DNA from: Pseudomonadota bacterium
GTDB lineage: Bacteria; Pseudomonadota; Gammaproteobacteria; Burkholderiales; Rhodocyclaceae
Length of the DNA: 64,000 nucleotides
Direction: 5' to 3'
NCBI GenBank assembly: GCA_018261895.1
Contig: JAGTRT010000011.1
Coordinates: 55,053-119,052 of the forward strand
Shown here one piece after another: positions 48,445-60,050 of this stretch. Under the pieces are notes generated by a model that worked only from the letters and a program-made list of their open reading frames with translations, had not been told where the DNA came from and did no database searches. A program made the position numbers and the translations under genes. How positions within the stretch are numbered: the first letter of the stretch is position 1; each line of letters begins with the position of its first letter.

Positions 48445-49626
48445 TCAATCCGCCTGCTTGCGCAGGAAAGCCGGAATGTCGTAACGATCGACACCGCTGT
48501 TGGCCAGGGCCTCGACGGTGACATTGCGTTTGCGGACAACAGCCGGAACGTCGGCCATCTGGTTGTAGTCGATGGTCGGGCCATTGGAGAAGGCGACGGC
48601 ATCGCTGGTACCGGTGGCCTGTACCAGAACCGGCTGGGTGAAGACTTCCGGCTTGCTGACACGGGCAGCTGCAGCCTGGCCGAGGCCGGTGGCAACCACG
48701 GTGACGCGCAGCGCATCGCCCATGAGTTCGTCGTAAACCGCACCGAAGATGATGTGGGCGTCTTCGGCAGCGAAGGCCTTGACGGTGTTCATCACTTCAT
48801 TGACTTCCTTCATCTTCAGGCCGCCCTTGGAGGCGGTGATGTTGACCAGGACGCCACGGGCACCGGACAGGTTGATGCCTTCGAGCAGCGGCGAGGCGAC
48901 AGCCTGCTCGGCGGCGATGCGGGCGCGATCGACGCCGGCAGCGGCGGCGGAGCCCATCATGGCGCGGCCCATTTCACCCATGACGGTGCGGACGTCTTCG
49001 AAGTCGACGTTGACCAGACCCGGGTAGGTAATGATTTCAGCGATACCGCCCACGGCATTCTTCAGCACGTCGTCGGCAGCGCGGAAGCAATCGTCGACAT
49101 CGGCGTCGTCGCCCATGACTTCCATGAGCTTGTCGTTGAGGATGACGATCAGCGAATCGACGTGCTTGGAAAATTCGGAGATGCCGGCTTCAGCCGACTT
49201 CATGCGCTTGTTGCCTTCGAAGCTGAACGGCTTGGTCACGACGCCAACGGTCAGGATGCCCATTTCGCGGGCAATTTCGGCCACGACAGGGGCTGCGCCG
49301 GTACCCGTGCCACCGCCCATGCCGGCGGTGATGAAGGCCATGTGGGCGCCTTCGAGGGATGCGCGGATTTCGTCGCGGTGGGCATCGGCCGCCATCTTGC
49401 CGGCTTCCGGCTTGGCGCCGGCACCGAGGCCGGTCTTGCCGAGCGACAGCTTGCTCGATGCAGCATTGCGGCTGAGCGCCTGGGCATCGGTGTTGGCGGC
49501 GATGAATTCAACACCGCTGACACCTTCGCGGATCATGTGCTCGATGGCATTGCCACCGGCACCACCAACGCCGAATACCTTGATGATGGTACCGGCTTCT
49601 TCGTCTTTCTCGATGATCTCAAACAT
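48445..49626 (-). CDS. ftsZ: cell division tubulin homologue FtsZ
   Basis: A 393-residue GTPase that polymerises into the division ring. GTP-binding GVGGAGGNAIEHMI, tubulin signature GGGTGTGAAPVVAEIAREMG, and T7 synergy loop NVDFEDVRTVM. The C-terminal peptide DIPAFLRKQAD binds FtsA and ZipA. Good ribosome site (AGAGGAGG) before the ATG, 35 bp after ftsA. Confidence 0.98.
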   Translation of the reverse strand: MFEIIEKDEEAGTIIKVFGVGGAGGNAIEHMIREGVSGVEFIAANTDAQALSRNAASSKLSLGKTGLGAGAKPEAGKMAADAHRDEIRASLEGAHMAFITAGMGGGTGTGAAPVVAEIAREMGILTVGVVTKPFSFEGNKRMKSAEAGISEFSKHVDSLIVILNDKLMEVMGDDADVDDCFRAADDVLKNAVGGIAEIITYPGLVNVDFEDVRTVMGEMGRAMMGSAAAAGVDRARIAAEQAVASPLLEGINLSGARGVLVNITASKGGLKMKEVNEVMNTVKAFAAEDAHIIFGAVYDELMGDALRVTVVATGLGQAAAARVSKPEVFTQPVLVQATGTSDAVAFSNGPTIDYNQMADVPAVVRKRNVTVEALANSGVDRYDIPAFLRKQAD

Positions 49627-49661
49627 GACTACCTCCTCTGAAAAAACTGTTCAATGACAAA

Positions 49662-50891
49662 TCAAAAATTCTTGGCAAACCATGACTTCATGCCGTCGAA
49701 GACGTCCTTGAAGCCCTGCTTTTCCTGGATCTTCTGGCCGCGCTTGCGCTGCGCCTGCGCTTCGAGCAGCAGGCCGTAGGCAGTCGAGAAGCGCGGGCTT
49801 TGCACGACATCGGCCAGGCTGCCGGTGTATTTCGGGTTGCCGAGGCGAACCGGCATGTGGAAGAGCTCTTCGCCCAGTTCGACCATGCCCGGCATGACGC
49901 TGGCGCCACCGGTCAGGACGATGCCGGACGACAGGACTTCCTCGAAGCCGGCGCGGCGCAGCTCGTTCTGGATCAGTTCGTAGAGCTCCTCGACGCGCGG
50001 CTGGATGACGTCGGCCAGGGCGCGGCGGCTCAGCTTGCGGCTCGGCCGGTCATCGACACCGGCGACTTCCATGTTCTCGGCGGCGTCGGCCAGTTGCGAC
50101 AGGGCACAGCCGTACTTGCACTTGATGTCTTCGGCTTCGCGCGTCGGCGTGCGCAGGGCCATGGCGATGTCGTTGGTGATCTGGTCGCCGGCGATGGGAA
50201 TGACCGAGGTGTGGCGGATGGCGCCCTGCGTCCACACGGCGATGTCGGTTGTTCCGCCGCCGATGTCGATGAGGCAGACGCCGAGATCCTTTTCATCTTC
50301 GGAGAGCACGGCGTAGCTGGAGGCCAGCGGTTGCAGCACGAGGTCATTGACCTCCAGACCGCAGCGGCGCACGCATTTGACGATGTTCTGGGCGGCCGAC
50401 ACGGCGCCGGTCACGATGTGCGTCTTCACTTCGAGGCGCATGCCGCTCATGCCGATCGGCTCGCGGATGCCGTCCTGGCCGTCGATGACGAATTCCTGGG
50501 TGAGGATGTGGAGGATTTCCTGATCGGCCGGGATCGGCATGGCCTTGGCGGTTTCGATGACGCGCTCGACGTCGGTCGGGGTGACTTCCTTGTCCTTGAT
50601 CGCCACCATGCCGTTCGAGTTGAAGCTCTTGATGTGGCTGCCGGCGATGCCGGTGTAGACATTGCTCACCTTGCAGTCGGCCATCAGTTCGACTTCCTGG
50701 ACGACGCGGCTGATGGTGTGCACGGTGTCCTCGATGTTCACCACGACGCCCTTCTTCAGGCCGCGAGAGTCCTGCGAGCCCATGCCGATGACGTTGAGGT
50801 TGCCCTCGTTGTTGATCTCGGCCACCAGCGCGACGATCTTCGACGTCCCGATGTCCAGACCAACCACCAGATCCTTGTTATCCCTGCTCAT
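49662..50891 (-). CDS. ftsA: cell division protein FtsA
   Basis: A 409-residue actin-like ATPase anchoring FtsZ to the membrane. LVVGLDIGTSKIVALVAEI, phosphate-2 motif GVCLIDIGGGTTDIAVW, adenosine motif GIVLTGGASVMPGMVELGEEL, and the amphipathic C-terminus (GMKSWFAKNF) that binds lipid. It begins 4 bp after ftsQ. Confidence 0.97.
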   Translation of the reverse strand: MSRDNKDLVVGLDIGTSKIVALVAEINNEGNLNVIGMGSQDSRGLKKGVVVNIEDTVHTISRVVQEVELMADCKVSNVYTGIAGSHIKSFNSNGMVAIKDKEVTPTDVERVIETAKAMPIPADQEILHILTQEFVIDGQDGIREPIGMSGMRLEVKTHIVTGAVSAAQNIVKCVRRCGLEVNDLVLQPLASSYAVLSEDEKDLGVCLIDIGGGTTDIAVWTQGAIRHTSVIPIAGDQITNDIAMALRTPTREAEDIKCKYGCALSQLADAAENMEVAGVDDRPSRKLSRRALADVIQPRVEELYELIQNELRRAGFEEVLSSGIVLTGGASVMPGMVELGEELFHMPVRLGNPKYTGSLADVVQSPRFSTAYGLLLEAQAQRKRGQKIQEKQGFKDVFDGMKSWFAKNF

Positions 50892-50895
50892 ATGC

Positions 50896-51636
50896 TTACT
50901 TTCCCTTCCCCTCGCCCGCTACGCGCATGGCGAAACCATTCGGATACCGCAAATCCACGACTGCCGGCCGGACCGCCCGCTTGGCGACCGTTTCCGGATA
51001 AATTTCCAAAAAACGCTGCAGGCGCACATCGACGGGTGATTTCGCCTGCTCCCGACCGATGTCCACCAACATGCCGTTCTGCAACTTGAGCTGCCAGGCC
51101 AGACGCGGCGACAAGGTGAGCTGCACCGGCTTCTCGCCGACCTTGGCAAAGGAGCCGACAAACTCGGCGTAGTGTTTCAGCACGTCCTGCGCCGTTCCCT
51201 GCGGCCCGAAGAGCAAGGGCAGGTCGCCCGCCTCGCTGTCCGGCAGATTGGCGGCGAAGACCTCGCCGTAGCTGTTGACCAGTTCGCCCCGTCCCTCGCC
51301 CCAGCGCGCCACCGGCTTGTGCTCCTCGATGCTGATCTCGAGCTTCGATGGCCAGACGCGGCGCACTTCCACCTTGCGCGCCCAGGGCAGGCGCTCGAGC
51401 GAGCCGCGCACCTGTTCCAGATTCAGGCTGAAGAAATTGCCCTTCAGCGAACCCGGCAGCAACTGCTCCACCTCGCCGCGCTTGGTGTGCGGCAGCGCCT
51501 CGGCAAACACCACCTGCTTGACCGGCAGCGACGGCACGCGCACCAGCCAGACCGCCCCGGCAGCCAGCAACGCGGCCGCGGCGACCAGCATGAGCAGGTC
51601 GGCGATGGCGTTGAGCAGGTGCGGTTTGTTCCACAT
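50896..51636 (-). CDS. ftsQ: cell division protein FtsQ
   Basis: A 246-residue bitopic protein. Membrane helix about 13-32 (LLMLVAAAALLAAGAVWLV), POTRA domain (VKQVVFAEALPHTKRGEVEQLLPG), then the beta domain (LERLPWARKVEVRRVWPSKLEISIEEHKPVARWG). It scaffolds the FtsQLB complex. Its start is 12 bp past the ddlB stop. Confidence 0.95.
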   Translation of the reverse strand: MWNKPHLLNAIADLLMLVAAAALLAAGAVWLVRVPSLPVKQVVFAEALPHTKRGEVEQLLPGSLKGNFFSLNLEQVRGSLERLPWARKVEVRRVWPSKLEISIEEHKPVARWGEGRGELVNSYGEVFAANLPDSEAGDLPLLFGPQGTAQDVLKHYAEFVGSFAKVGEKPVQLTLSPRLAWQLKLQNGMLVDIGREQAKSPVDVRLQRFLEIYPETVAKRAVRPAVVDLRYPNGFAMRVAGEGKGK

Positions 51637-51648
51637 TCATCGTCTCGT

Positions 51649-52554
51649 TCAGTCGTTCGCTGCCATCTCGAGGACGCGACGCACCAGCGCCGGGTATTCG
51701 AGTCCGGAAACGCGGGCGGCCATCGGTACCAGCGAGTGGTCGGTCATGCCCGGCGCGGTGTTCACTTCGAGGAAGTAGTGATTGCCCTCTTCGTCCATGA
51801 GGAAATCGACGCGGCCCCAGCCGCGCCCACCGAGGATGCGGAAGGCTTCGAGCGCGCCCTTGCGGATCTGCATTTCCTTGGCTTCCGGCAAGCCGCACGG
51901 GCACAGGTATTTGGTGTCGTCGCGGTTGTACTTGGCTTCGTAGTCGTACCACTCGGTCGCCGGCTCGATCTTGATGATCGGCATGGCTTCGTCGCCGATG
52001 ATGCCGACCGTGTATTCGCCGCCCATGACGCCCTTTTCGGCGATGACCAGCGGGTCGTGGCGGGCGGCCTCTTCGTAGGCGGCCTTGAGTTCACCGCGGG
52101 CCTTGACCTTGGTCACGCCAATCGACGAGCCTTCGCGCGCAGGCTTGACGAAGAGCGGCAGGCCGAGTTCTTCCTCGATCTCGGCAAAGTCGGAATCGGC
52201 ATTGAGCAGCGCGTATTCGGGAATCGGCAAGCCGGCGGCCTGCCACATCAGCTTGGTGCGGAACTTGTCCATGGCCAGCGCCGAGGCGAGCACGCCGGAG
52301 CCGGTGTAGGGAATGTGCATGACTTCGAGGGCGCCCTGAATCGTGCCGTCTTCGCCATGGCGGCCGTGCAGCGCGATGAAGGCGCGGTCGTAACCCTTCA
52401 GGTCGTCCAGCGTCTGCACCGCCGGGTCAAATGCGTGGGCATCGATGCCCTGGCCTTGCAGCGCAGCCAGCACGCGCGACCCGCTGTTCAGGGAAACTTC
52501 ACGCTCGGCGGATGTTCCACCGAACAGAACGGCAACTTTGCCGAAATCAGACAT
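51649..52554 (-). CDS. ddlB: D-alanine-D-alanine ligase
   Basis: A 301-residue ATP-grasp enzyme. [17 protein letters not shown] at the start, [49 protein letters not shown], the omega loop [11 protein letters not shown], and metal site [18 protein letters not shown] use ATG 52554 (MSDFGKVAV). The 63-bp spacer to murC holds a repeat copy, whereas murC-ddlB are usually nearly contiguous. Confidence 0.97.
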   Translation of the reverse strand: MSDFGKVAVLFGGTSAEREVSLNSGSRVLAALQGQGIDAHAFDPAVQTLDDLKGYDRAFIALHGRHGEDGTIQGALEVMHIPYTGSGVLASALAMDKFRTKLMWQAAGLPIPEYALLNADSDFAEIEEELGLPLFVKPAREGSSIGVTKVKARGELKAAYEEAARHDPLVIAEKGVMGGEYTVGIIGDEAMPIIKIEPATEWYDYEAKYNRDDTKYLCPCGLPEAKEMQIRKGALEAFRILGGRGWGRVDFLMDEEGNHYFLEVNTAPGMTDHSLVPMAARVSGLEYPALVRRVLEMAAND

Positions 52555-52571
52555 GCTTCGCTCCACACTGC

Positions 52572-52610
52572 ATTTCAATTTTGGGCATTTTTTCCGGTTG
52601 ACCGTGAAAG
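52572..52610 (-). repeat. dispersed two-palindrome repeat, copy n (murC-ddlB spacer)
   Basis: ATTTCAATTTTGGGCATTTT followed by TTCCGGTTGACCGTGAAAG. Near consensus, intergenic within the dcw operon. Confidence 0.9.
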
Positions 52611-52617
52611 ACCATGT

Positions 52618-54009
52618 TCACACCTGCCCAGCCAGTTTTCCGGGGACCGCACCGATCGAACCGGCCCCCATGCACAACACCACGTCGCCATCGCGGGCGA
52701 CTTCCATGATCGTTTGCGGCATTTCCGCAATGTCCTCAACGAAGACCGGCTCGACCTTGCCGGCCACGCGCAGGGCGCGCGCCAGCGAGCGGCCGTCGGC
52801 GGCGACGATGGGCGCTTCGCCGGCGGCGTAGATGTCGGCCAGGCAGAGCGCATCGACGGTGCTCAGGACCTTGACGAAATCCTCGAAACAATCGCGCGTC
52901 CGCGTGTAGCGGTGCGGCTGGAAGGCCAGCAACAGCCGGCGGGCCGGGAAGGCACCACGGGCAGCGGCCAGCGTCGCGGCCATTTCGACCGGGTGATGAC
53001 CGTAGTCGTCGACCAGCGTGAAGCTGCCACCGCTCGGCAGGGCGACTTCGCCGTAACGCTGGAAGCGGCGACCGACACCCTTGAACTCGGCCAGCGCCTT
53101 GACGATGGCGGCATCGGACACCTGCACCTCGGTCGCCACGGCAATCGCGGCCAGCGCGTTGAGCACGTTGTGCAGGCCCGGGGTGTTGAGCGTAATCGCC
53201 AGGCGCGAGGTCGTGCCATTGACGCGGACGCAATCGAAGCGCATCCGGCCGTCTTCGGCGACGATGTTCTCGGCATAGAAATTGTTTTCCGGCGACAGGC
53301 CGTAGGTGATGATCTGCTTCGGCACGCGCGGCATGATCGAGCGGACATTGGCGTCGTCGCCGCACAACACGGCCACGCCATAGAACGGCAGGCGATTGAG
53401 GAAATCGACGAAGGCCGACTTCAGGCGCTCAAAGTCATGGCCATAGGTTTCCATGTGATCGGCGTCGATATTGGTGACGACCGAGATGACCGGCGACAGG
53501 AAGAGGAAGGACGCATCCGACTCGTCGGCCTCGGCCACCAGGAAATCACCGCCGCCGAGGCGGGCGTTGGCGCCGGCCGCATTCAGTCGGCCGCCGATGA
53601 CGAAGGTCGGATCGACGCCGCCTTCGGCCAAGATGCTGGTCACCAGGCTGGTCGTCGTCGTCTTGCCGTGCGTGCCGGCAATGGCGATGCCGCTCTTCAG
53701 GCGCATCAGCTCGGCGAGCATCTGGGCGCGCGGCACGACCGGAATCTTCTTTTCGCGAGCAGCGATCACTTCCGGGTTGTCGGCCTTGACCGCCGTCGAC
53801 GTGACCACCGCGTCGGCCCCGGCGATGTTGTCGGCGGCATGGCCGATCATGACCTTGATGCCCTCGCCTTCAAGGCGGCGCGTCGTGGCACTCGCCGCCA
53901 GATCGGAACCGCTCACCGTGTAGTCGAGATTGGCCAGCACCTCGGCGATGCCGCTCATGCCCGAACCGCCGACGCCAACGAAGTGGATATGTTTGACCTT
54001 GTGTTTCAT
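52618..54009 (-). CDS. murC: UDP-N-acetylmuramate-L-alanine ligase
   Basis: A 463-residue Mur ligase adding the first residue of the peptidoglycan stem peptide. N-terminal [17 protein letters not shown] (UDP-sugar binding), ATP loop [15 protein letters not shown], central [16 protein letters not shown] and [17 protein letters not shown] segment ([14 protein letters not shown]), C-terminal [13 protein letters not shown] and [11 protein letters not shown]. It starts directly after murG (stop 54010). Confidence 0.97.
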   Translation of the reverse strand: MKHKVKHIHFVGVGGSGMSGIAEVLANLDYTVSGSDLAASATTRRLEGEGIKVMIGHAADNIAGADAVVTSTAVKADNPEVIAAREKKIPVVPRAQMLAELMRLKSGIAIAGTHGKTTTTSLVTSILAEGGVDPTFVIGGRLNAAGANARLGGGDFLVAEADESDASFLFLSPVISVVTNIDADHMETYGHDFERLKSAFVDFLNRLPFYGVAVLCGDDANVRSIMPRVPKQIITYGLSPENNFYAENIVAEDGRMRFDCVRVNGTTSRLAITLNTPGLHNVLNALAAIAVATEVQVSDAAIVKALAEFKGVGRRFQRYGEVALPSGGSFTLVDDYGHHPVEMAATLAAARGAFPARRLLLAFQPHRYTRTRDCFEDFVKVLSTVDALCLADIYAAGEAPIVAADGRSLARALRVAGKVEPVFVEDIAEMPQTIMEVARDGDVVLCMGAGSIGAVPGKLAGQV

Positions 54010-55068
54010 TTATTTCGCGCTCTCTGCACAAATGTTCGCCACTTCTGCGGTGGCATCGGGCTTGGCCAGACTGCGGGCCTTTTCGGCCATTTCCAGCAAC
54101 TGGCCGCGGGAGTAGTTGCGGATCAGGGCGATGGATTCAGGCGTCAATTCGTTTTGCGGCAGCAGGAAGGCACCGCCGGCATGGACCAGGAACTTGGCGT
54201 TGCCGGTCTGGTGATCGTCGACCGCGTGCGGGAAGGGCACGAGGATGCTGGCCACGCCGGCTGCGGCCAGTTCGGCGATGGTCAGGGCGCCGGCCCGGCA
54301 AATGACCAGGTCGGCCCACTCATAGGCACCGGCCATGTCCTCGATGAAGGAGACGCAGTGCGCCTGGACGCCCACGGCGGCGTAATTGGCCTTGAGTGCC
54401 TCGATGTGTTTCTCGCCGGCTTGATGAACGATCTGCGGCTGGTCGCTTTCGTTAAGCAGTGCGAAGCCCTTGGGCACCATCTCGTTGAGCGCCTGCGCCC
54501 CGAGGCTGCCGCCGATGATCAGCACGCGCAGGGCGCCGGTCCGCTCGGCAAAGCGCTCGGCCGGCGGCGCGATTTTCGCGATTTCCGGACGCACCGGATT
54601 GCCGGCCCACACGCCCTTCTTGAGCACATCCGGGAAGCCGGTCACGATGCGGTCGGCAACGCCTGCCAGGACGCGATTGGCCAGGCCGGCCACCGAATTC
54701 TGTTCATGCACGACCAGCGGTTTGCCGAGCAGCGAAGCCATCATGCCGCCCGGGAAGGTGATGTAGCCGCCCATGCCGAGCACGACGTTCGGCTGGATCT
54801 GGCGAATCGCCTTCTGCGCCTGCCAGAAGCCCTTGAGCAGGTTGAGCGGCAGCAGCAGCTTGCGCAGCAAGCCCTTGCCACGCAGTGCGGCAAATTTCAG
54901 ATTGACCATCTCGAAGCCGTGCTGTGGCACGAGACGGGCTTCCATTCCATCCGGATTGCCCAGCCAGACGACGCGCCAGCCGGCGTCACGCAGGGAATGG
55001 GCAACGGCCAGTGCCGGGAAGATGTGACCGCCGGTACCGCCAGCCATGATCATGATGGTCTTGCTCAT
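54010..55068 (-). CDS. murG: lipid II synthase (N-acetylglucosaminyltransferase MurG)
   Basis: A 352-residue GT28 enzyme forming lipid II at the inner membrane. [17 protein letters not shown] at the start, [51 protein letters not shown], and the UDP-GlcNAc site [36 protein letters not shown]. Start ATG 55068; the upstream extension of the frame is ftsW sequence in another frame. Confidence 0.97.
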   Translation of the reverse strand: MSKTIMIMAGGTGGHIFPALAVAHSLRDAGWRVVWLGNPDGMEARLVPQHGFEMVNLKFAALRGKGLLRKLLLPLNLLKGFWQAQKAIRQIQPNVVLGMGGYITFPGGMMASLLGKPLVVHEQNSVAGLANRVLAGVADRIVTGFPDVLKKGVWAGNPVRPEIAKIAPPAERFAERTGALRVLIIGGSLGAQALNEMVPKGFALLNESDQPQIVHQAGEKHIEALKANYAAVGVQAHCVSFIEDMAGAYEWADLVICRAGALTIAELAAAGVASILVPFPHAVDDHQTGNAKFLVHAGGAFLLPQNELTPESIALIRNYSRGQLLEMAEKARSLAKPDATAEVANICAESAK

Positions 55069-56228
55069 AGCTTGCCTCCTCTCATGAGCTGCCGGTTCTC
55101 CCAGTCGACCCTGAGGAGAATCGCCAGCGCCACGCAGTTGGCGAGAATCCCTGAACCGCCAAAGCTCATGAGCGGCAGGGTCAGGCCCTTGGTCGGCAGG
55201 AGACCCATGTTTACGCCCATGTTGATGAAGGACTGAACGCCGAACCAGATGCCCATGCCCATGGCGACCAGCGCCGGGTAGAGGCGGTCGAGTTGCACGC
55301 ACTGGCGACCGATGGCAAAGGCGCGCTGGACGAGAATGGCGAACAGCACCACCACGGCGAGCACGCCGAAGAAGCCGAGTTCCTCGGCGATCACGGCAAG
55401 CAGGAAGTCGGTATGCGCCTCGGGCAGGTAGTACTGCTTTTCGACGCTGGCGCCGAGCCCGACGCCGAACAGCTCGCCGCGACCGAAGGCAATCAGCGAA
55501 TGCGACAGCTGGTAGCCGCGGCCATAGGCGTCGGCCCAAGGGTCCATGAAGCCGAAAACGCGGTCACGCCGGTAAGGCGAGACGATGATCATGATGGCGA
55601 AGGCAATGAGCAGGCCGAAGATCAGCAGCGCGAAGAGCCGCGCCTTGAGGCCGCCGAGGAAGAGGATGCCCATGGCGATCGAGATGATGACGACGAAGGC
55701 ACCGAAGTCGGGCTCCTTGAGCAGCAGCATGCCGACGATGGCCATGGCGCCGAACATCGGCAGGAACGCCTGCTTGAGGTCATGCATGACGTTGATCTTG
55801 CGTACTGTGTAATCGGCCGCGTAGAGCACAGCGAACAACTTCATGAGTTCGGACGGCTGCAGGTTGGCGAAGCCGAGCGAAATCCAGCGTCGGGCGCCAT
55901 TCACGTCGCGACCGATGCCCGGCACCAGCACCAGGGCCAACAACACGACGCCGGCCATGAACAGGTAGGGCGCGTTCTTCTGCCACAACGAGAGTGGCAC
56001 CTGGAAGGTCACTGCCGCGGCAACCATGCCGATGCACAGGAAGACCCCCTGCCGGATCAGGTAGTAAGCGGGTTGGTGACCGGTCGACCGTCCGCCTTCG
56101 GCGATGACGATGGACGCGGAATAGACGAAGACCAATCCAGTGAAGAGCAGGATCAGGACGCTCCACAGCAGGGCCTGGTCGATTTCGGCGACCTGGCGGC
56201 GCGGGGAATCGAGGGCGCCGATCATCAT
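55065..56228 (-). CDS. ftsW: FtsW, SEDS peptidoglycan polymerase
   Basis: A 387-residue protein with about ten helices that polymerises glycan strands with FtsI at the septum. [108 protein letters not shown], and [23 protein letters not shown]. The start [11 protein letters not shown] at 56228 overlaps the murD stop by 4 bp. Confidence 0.96.
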   Translation of the reverse strand: MMIGALDSPRRQVAEIDQALLWSVLILLFTGLVFVYSASIVIAEGGRSTGHQPAYYLIRQGVFLCIGMVAAAVTFQVPLSLWQKNAPYLFMAGVVLLALVLVPGIGRDVNGARRWISLGFANLQPSELMKLFAVLYAADYTVRKINVMHDLKQAFLPMFGAMAIVGMLLLKEPDFGAFVVIISIAMGILFLGGLKARLFALLIFGLLIAFAIMIIVSPYRRDRVFGFMDPWADAYGRGYQLSHSLIAFGRGELFGVGLGASVEKQYYLPEAHTDFLLAVIAEELGFFGVLAVVVLFAILVQRAFAIGRQCVQLDRLYPALVAMGMGIWFGVQSFINMGVNMGLLPTKGLTLPLMSFGGSGILANCVALAILLRVDWENRQLMRGGKL

Positions 56229-57577
56229 GATTGCAGCCCCTTCACCGCGTCGATGAACACCTGGGCGCGATGCGCGTAGTTCTTGTACATGTCCAGGCTG
56301 GCGCAGGCCGGCGAAAGCAACACGCAATCACCCGACTTGGCCTGGGCGGCCAGCCATTGCACGGCGGCGTCCATGTCGCCAACGATGCGAGTCGGCACGC
56401 CGCTGCCTTCGAGGGCCATGCCAATGGCGGCGGCATCGCGGCCGATCAGCGCCACGGCGCGGCCGTGTTTTTCGAGAGCCGGCTTGAGCGGCGAGAAATC
56501 CTGCCCCTTGCCGTCGCCACCAAGAACGATGGCAATCTTGCGGCCCATGCCTTCGATGGCAGCCAGCGTGGCGCCGACGTTGGTGCCCTTGGAATCGTCG
56601 ACGTAAAGCACGCCGTCGATCTCGGCCACCGTTTCAACACGGTGCGGCAGGCCGGCAAAGGATTTGAGCGGCGCAATCAGACTTTCCGGCGCGACGCCGA
56701 CCGCTGCGCACAGCGCCAGCGCAGCCATGGCATTGGCGGCGTTGTGCAGACCGGACAGCTTGAGGTCGGCCAGTGCGACGAGCTTTTCCTTGCCCCGGCA
56801 GATTGCGCCGTCGGCGAAACCGTAATCGACGGCACGCGAGGCACTACCCAGCCCGAAGGTCACCATCGTACGACCGCAACGACCGTTGGCCATCGACCAG
56901 TCGTCGTCGCGGTTCAACACCATGACGCCCTTGCCCTGGAAGACGCGCGACTTGGCAGCGGCGTAGTTGGCCAGGCTGCCTTCGTAGCGGTCGAGGTGGT
57001 CTTCGGAAACGTTGAGGACCGTAGCGGCTTCGGCGTTCAGGTGATGCGTCGTTTCGAGCTGGAAGCTCGACAGCTCGACAACCCAGACTTGCGGCAAGGC
57101 GCCGGCATCATGTGCGTCCATGAGCGCATCAAGGGCCGACGGAGAAATGTTCCCGCAGGCAATGGCCGGCACACCGGCACCGTTGAGCAGATGGGCGGTG
57201 AGCGCCGTGGTGGTGGTCTTACCGTTGCTGCCGGTGATGCCGATGATCTTCGAACCCGGCACCTGCTCGCGCACGCCGGCGGCGAACAATTCGATTTCCG
57301 AGACAATTTTCCCGTCGACCGCGGCAATGACCGGCGTGGCCTTGGCGACGCCCGGCGACAGGGCCACCAGATCGGCGCTGGCAAACGGGGCCTCGACAAA
57401 AGGCCCGGCGATCAGCTCGGCACCCGGCGCGACGCGTTGCAGGGCGTCGACGTTCGGCGGGTTGTCGCGCGAATCGGCGACACGGACCAACGCGCCCTGG
57501 CGATGCAGCCACTTGGCCATCGCCAGTCCGGACTCACCGAGCCCGACAACCAGAACGCGTTTGCCCTTGAGTTCCAT
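56225..57577 (-). CDS. murD: UDP-N-acetylmuramoylalanine-D-glutamate ligase
   Basis: A 450-residue Mur ligase. [20 protein letters not shown] loop [51 protein letters not shown], and [38 protein letters not shown] with [15 protein letters not shown]. Its ATG (57575-57577) overlaps the mraY stop. A GTCGACGGGAAAATTG segment at 57303-57318 is a weak resemblance to the repeat core and is probably native. Confidence 0.97.
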   Translation of the reverse strand: MELKGKRVLVVGLGESGLAMAKWLHRQGALVRVADSRDNPPNVDALQRVAPGAELIAGPFVEAPFASADLVALSPGVAKATPVIAAVDGKIVSEIELFAAGVREQVPGSKIIGITGSNGKTTTTALTAHLLNGAGVPAIACGNISPSALDALMDAHDAGALPQVWVVELSSFQLETTHHLNAEAATVLNVSEDHLDRYEGSLANYAAAKSRVFQGKGVMVLNRDDDWSMANGRCGRTMVTFGLGSASRAVDYGFADGAICRGKEKLVALADLKLSGLHNAANAMAALALCAAVGVAPESLIAPLKSFAGLPHRVETVAEIDGVLYVDDSKGTNVGATLAAIEGMGRKIAIVLGGDGKGQDFSPLKPALEKHGRAVALIGRDAAAIGMALEGSGVPTRIVGDMDAAVQWLAAQAKSGDCVLLSPACASLDMYKNYAHRAQVFIDAVKGLQS

Positions 57578-58680
57578 CAGCGCAGCTTCAAGGAAGAGAG
57601 CCCGACCAGCACGAGCATGATGGTGATGATCCAGAAGCGGACGACGACCTGCGTCTCCTTCCAGCCCGTTTGTTCGAAGTGGTGATGCAGCGGCGCCATG
57701 CGCAGGATGCGACGCCCCTCGCCGAACTTCTTCTTGGTGTATTTGAAGTAGCTGACCTGCAGCATGACCGACAGGGTTTCGACGACGAAGACGCCGCCCA
57801 TGATGAGCAGTACGATTTCCTGGCGCAGGATGACAGCGACCGTGCCGAGCGCCGCACCGAGCGACAGGGCGCCGACGTCGCCCATGAACACTTCGGCCGG
57901 ATAGGCGTTGAACCACAGGAAGCCAAGCCCGGCCCCGGCAATCGCGCCGAGCAGGATGCACAACTCGCCAGCCCCCGGCACATAAGGAATGAGCAGGTAT
58001 TTGGAGAGGCCGGCGTGGCCCGTCACGTAGGCGAAGATAGCGAAGGCGCTGGCGATCATGACGGTCGGCATGATGGCGAGACCGTCGAGGCCATCAGTCA
58101 GGTTGACCGCGTTACTGGTGCCGACGATGACGAAATAGGTCAGCGTGATGAAGCCGATGATGCCGAGCGGATAGGCGATGGTCTTGAAGAAGGGCACGAT
58201 CAGTTCCGTCTGCGCACCCGACTTGGCCGAATAGGCGAGGAACAGCGCGGCGCCGAGGCCGAGCACCGATTGCCAGAAATATTTCCAGCCGGCCGACAGC
58301 CCCTTCGGATCACGATAGACCACTTTCTTCCAGTCGTCGTACCAGCCGACGATGCCGAAGCCGAGCGTGACGATGAGCACCGTCCACACGTATTTGTTGG
58401 TCAGGTCGCCCCAGAGCAGCGTGGTGATGCCGATGGCGATGAGGATCAGGACACCGCCCATGGTCGGCGTGCCGGACTTGACGAGGTGGGTTTGCGGTCC
58501 GTCGTTGCGCACGGCCTGCCCGATCTTCTTGGCGGCCAGCCAGCGAATGACGGCCGGACCGGCGGCAAACGAGATGAGCAGCGCGGTCATCGTCGCCAGC
58601 ACGGTACGCAGCGTGATGTAGTTGAAGACGTTGAAGAAGCGAACGTCCTGGGCGAGCCATTGGGCCAGAGCCAGCAGCAT
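57577..58680 (-). CDS. mraY: phospho-MurNAc-pentapeptide transferase
   Basis: A 367-residue ten-helix enzyme making lipid [43 protein letters not shown], the catalytic [14 protein letters not shown], and [22 protein letters not shown] with the [15 protein letters not shown] loop. The start overlaps the murF stop by one base. Confidence 0.97.
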   Translation of the reverse strand: MLLALAQWLAQDVRFFNVFNYITLRTVLATMTALLISFAAGPAVIRWLAAKKIGQAVRNDGPQTHLVKSGTPTMGGVLILIAIGITTLLWGDLTNKYVWTVLIVTLGFGIVGWYDDWKKVVYRDPKGLSAGWKYFWQSVLGLGAALFLAYSAKSGAQTELIVPFFKTIAYPLGIIGFITLTYFVIVGTSNAVNLTDGLDGLAIMPTVMIASAFAIFAYVTGHAGLSKYLLIPYVPGAGELCILLGAIAGAGLGFLWFNAYPAEVFMGDVGALSLGAALGTVAVILRQEIVLLIMGGVFVVETLSVMLQVSYFKYTKKKFGEGRRILRMAPLHHHFEQTGWKETQVVVRFWIITIMLVLVGLSSLKLR

Positions 58681-60050
58681 CAGTGAGTCTCCTCGGTGGG
58701 TGTTTCTGCAGCGAGGGCATCGACCACTCGTTCCATTTTCATAAAGCGCGAGCCCTTGACCAGGACGGTGGTTTCGGGACCCAGCTCCTTGTCGACGGCG
58801 CCAATCAGTTTCTCGATGTTGCAGAAGTGGCGGGCGCCTTCGCCGAAGTTGCGGACGGCCTGTTGTGCCGCATCGCCCAGCGCAAACAGGCGATCGACGC
58901 CCTGGCTCTTGGCGTAGCCGCCGATTTCATCGTGATACTGGCCGCTGGCCTCACCGATTTCGCCCATGTCGCCGAGGACCAGCAGCTTGCGGCCAATGGT
59001 CGCGGCCAGCACGTCGATGCCGGCGCGGACAGAATCCGGGTTGGCGTTGTAGGTGTCATCGAGAATCTCGGCGCCGTGCTTGCCGATACGGCGCTGCAGG
59101 CGACCCTTGACGCCGGAGAAGGCTTCCAGACCGGCGGCGACGGCCGCCATCGGAATCCCTGCGGCCAGGCAGGCCGCGGCGGCAGCCACGGCGTTGCGGG
59201 CATTGTGGCGACCGGGGATGTGCAGGGTGATCGTCGCCTCGCCTTCCGCTGCGCTCAGGTCAATCGCGATTTCGAGGCCATGCTGGCGGACCGCACCGCG
59301 CACGTCGGCGGCATGATCGATGCCGAAGGTGCGCACGGCATGCTGGCCGGCCATGCCGTGCCAGAAGCCGGCATAGGCGTCGTCGGCGTTGATGACGGCA
59401 ACACCGTTCGGCAACAGGCCGCTGAAGATGCTGCCTTTCTCTCGCGCGACTTCGTCCATGTCGCCCATGCCTTCAAGGTGGGCACGCTGGGCATTGGTAA
59501 CGAGGGCCACGGTCGGCGCACCGATCGTGGCGAGGTAGGCAATTTCGCCCGGATGGTTCATGCCCATCTCGATCACGGCAGCGCGGTGCGAGCCGCGCAA
59601 GCCGAGCAAGGTGAGCGGCAGGCCGATATCGTTGTTGAGGTTGCCGCGCGTGGAGAGCACGGCAGCACCGAAGGCGGCCTTCAAAATGGAGGCGATCATT
59701 TCCTTGGTCGTCGTCTTGCCGTTGGAACCGGTGACGGCAATGACCGGCAGCACGAACTGGGCACGCCAGGCGGCGGCAAAACGACCGAGGGCGAGGCGGG
59801 TGTCGTCGACGACCACGGCCGGCACGCCGGCCGGTACGCGACTTTCATCCGACACCAGCAGGGCAACGGCGCCGGCGCCAACGGCCTGCTCGAGGAAGTC
59901 GTGCGCATTGAAGCGCTCGCCGCTCAGGGCAATGAAAAGCTGGCCGTCGGCAACGCTACGCGTATCGGTCGACACGCCGGTCACCTCGACATCGCGGCCG
60001 ATCATGCGGCCTTGTGTCGCCTGGGCGACCTGGGAAAGCAGCCACTTCAT
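58680..60050 (-). CDS. murF: UDP-MurNAc-tripeptide-D-alanyl-D-alanine ligase
   Basis: A 456-residue Mur ligase. [33 protein letters not shown] loop [87 protein letters not shown] and [19 protein letters not shown]. It overlaps murE by 4 bp. Confidence 0.97.
   Translation of the reverse strand: MKWLLSQVAQATQGRMIGRDVEVTGVSTDTRSVADGQLFIALSGERFNAHDFLEQAVGAGAVALLVSDESRVPAGVPAVVVDDTRLALGRFAAAWRAQFVLPVIAVTGSNGKTTTKEMIASILKAAFGAAVLSTRGNLNNDIGLPLTLLGLRGSHRAAVIEMGMNHPGEIAYLATIGAPTVALVTNAQRAHLEGMGDMDEVAREKGSIFSGLLPNGVAVINADDAYAGFWHGMAGQHAVRTFGIDHAADVRGAVRQHGLEIAIDLSAAEGEATITLHIPGRHNARNAVAAAAACLAAGIPMAAVAAGLEAFSGVKGRLQRRIGKHGAEILDDTYNANPDSVRAGIDVLAATIGRKLLVLGDMGEIGEASGQYHDEIGGYAKSQGVDRLFALGDAAQQAVRNFGEGARHFCNIEKLIGAVDKELGPETTVLVKGSRFMKMERVVDALAAETPTEETH

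Noticed and set aside
51172..55236. A 1354-codon open frame on the plus strand antisense to ftsQ-ddlB-murC-murG-ftsW.
   Set aside because: The opposite strand encodes five unmistakable cell-division and cell-wall genes. The long antisense frame is a by-product of GC-rich codon bias and has no recognisable domain.
57303..57324. GTCGACGGGAAAATTG in murD as a further repeat copy.
   Set aside because: Only the GACGGGAAAA part fits, and the encoded VDGKIVSE segment is expected native murD sequence. Treated as coincidence.
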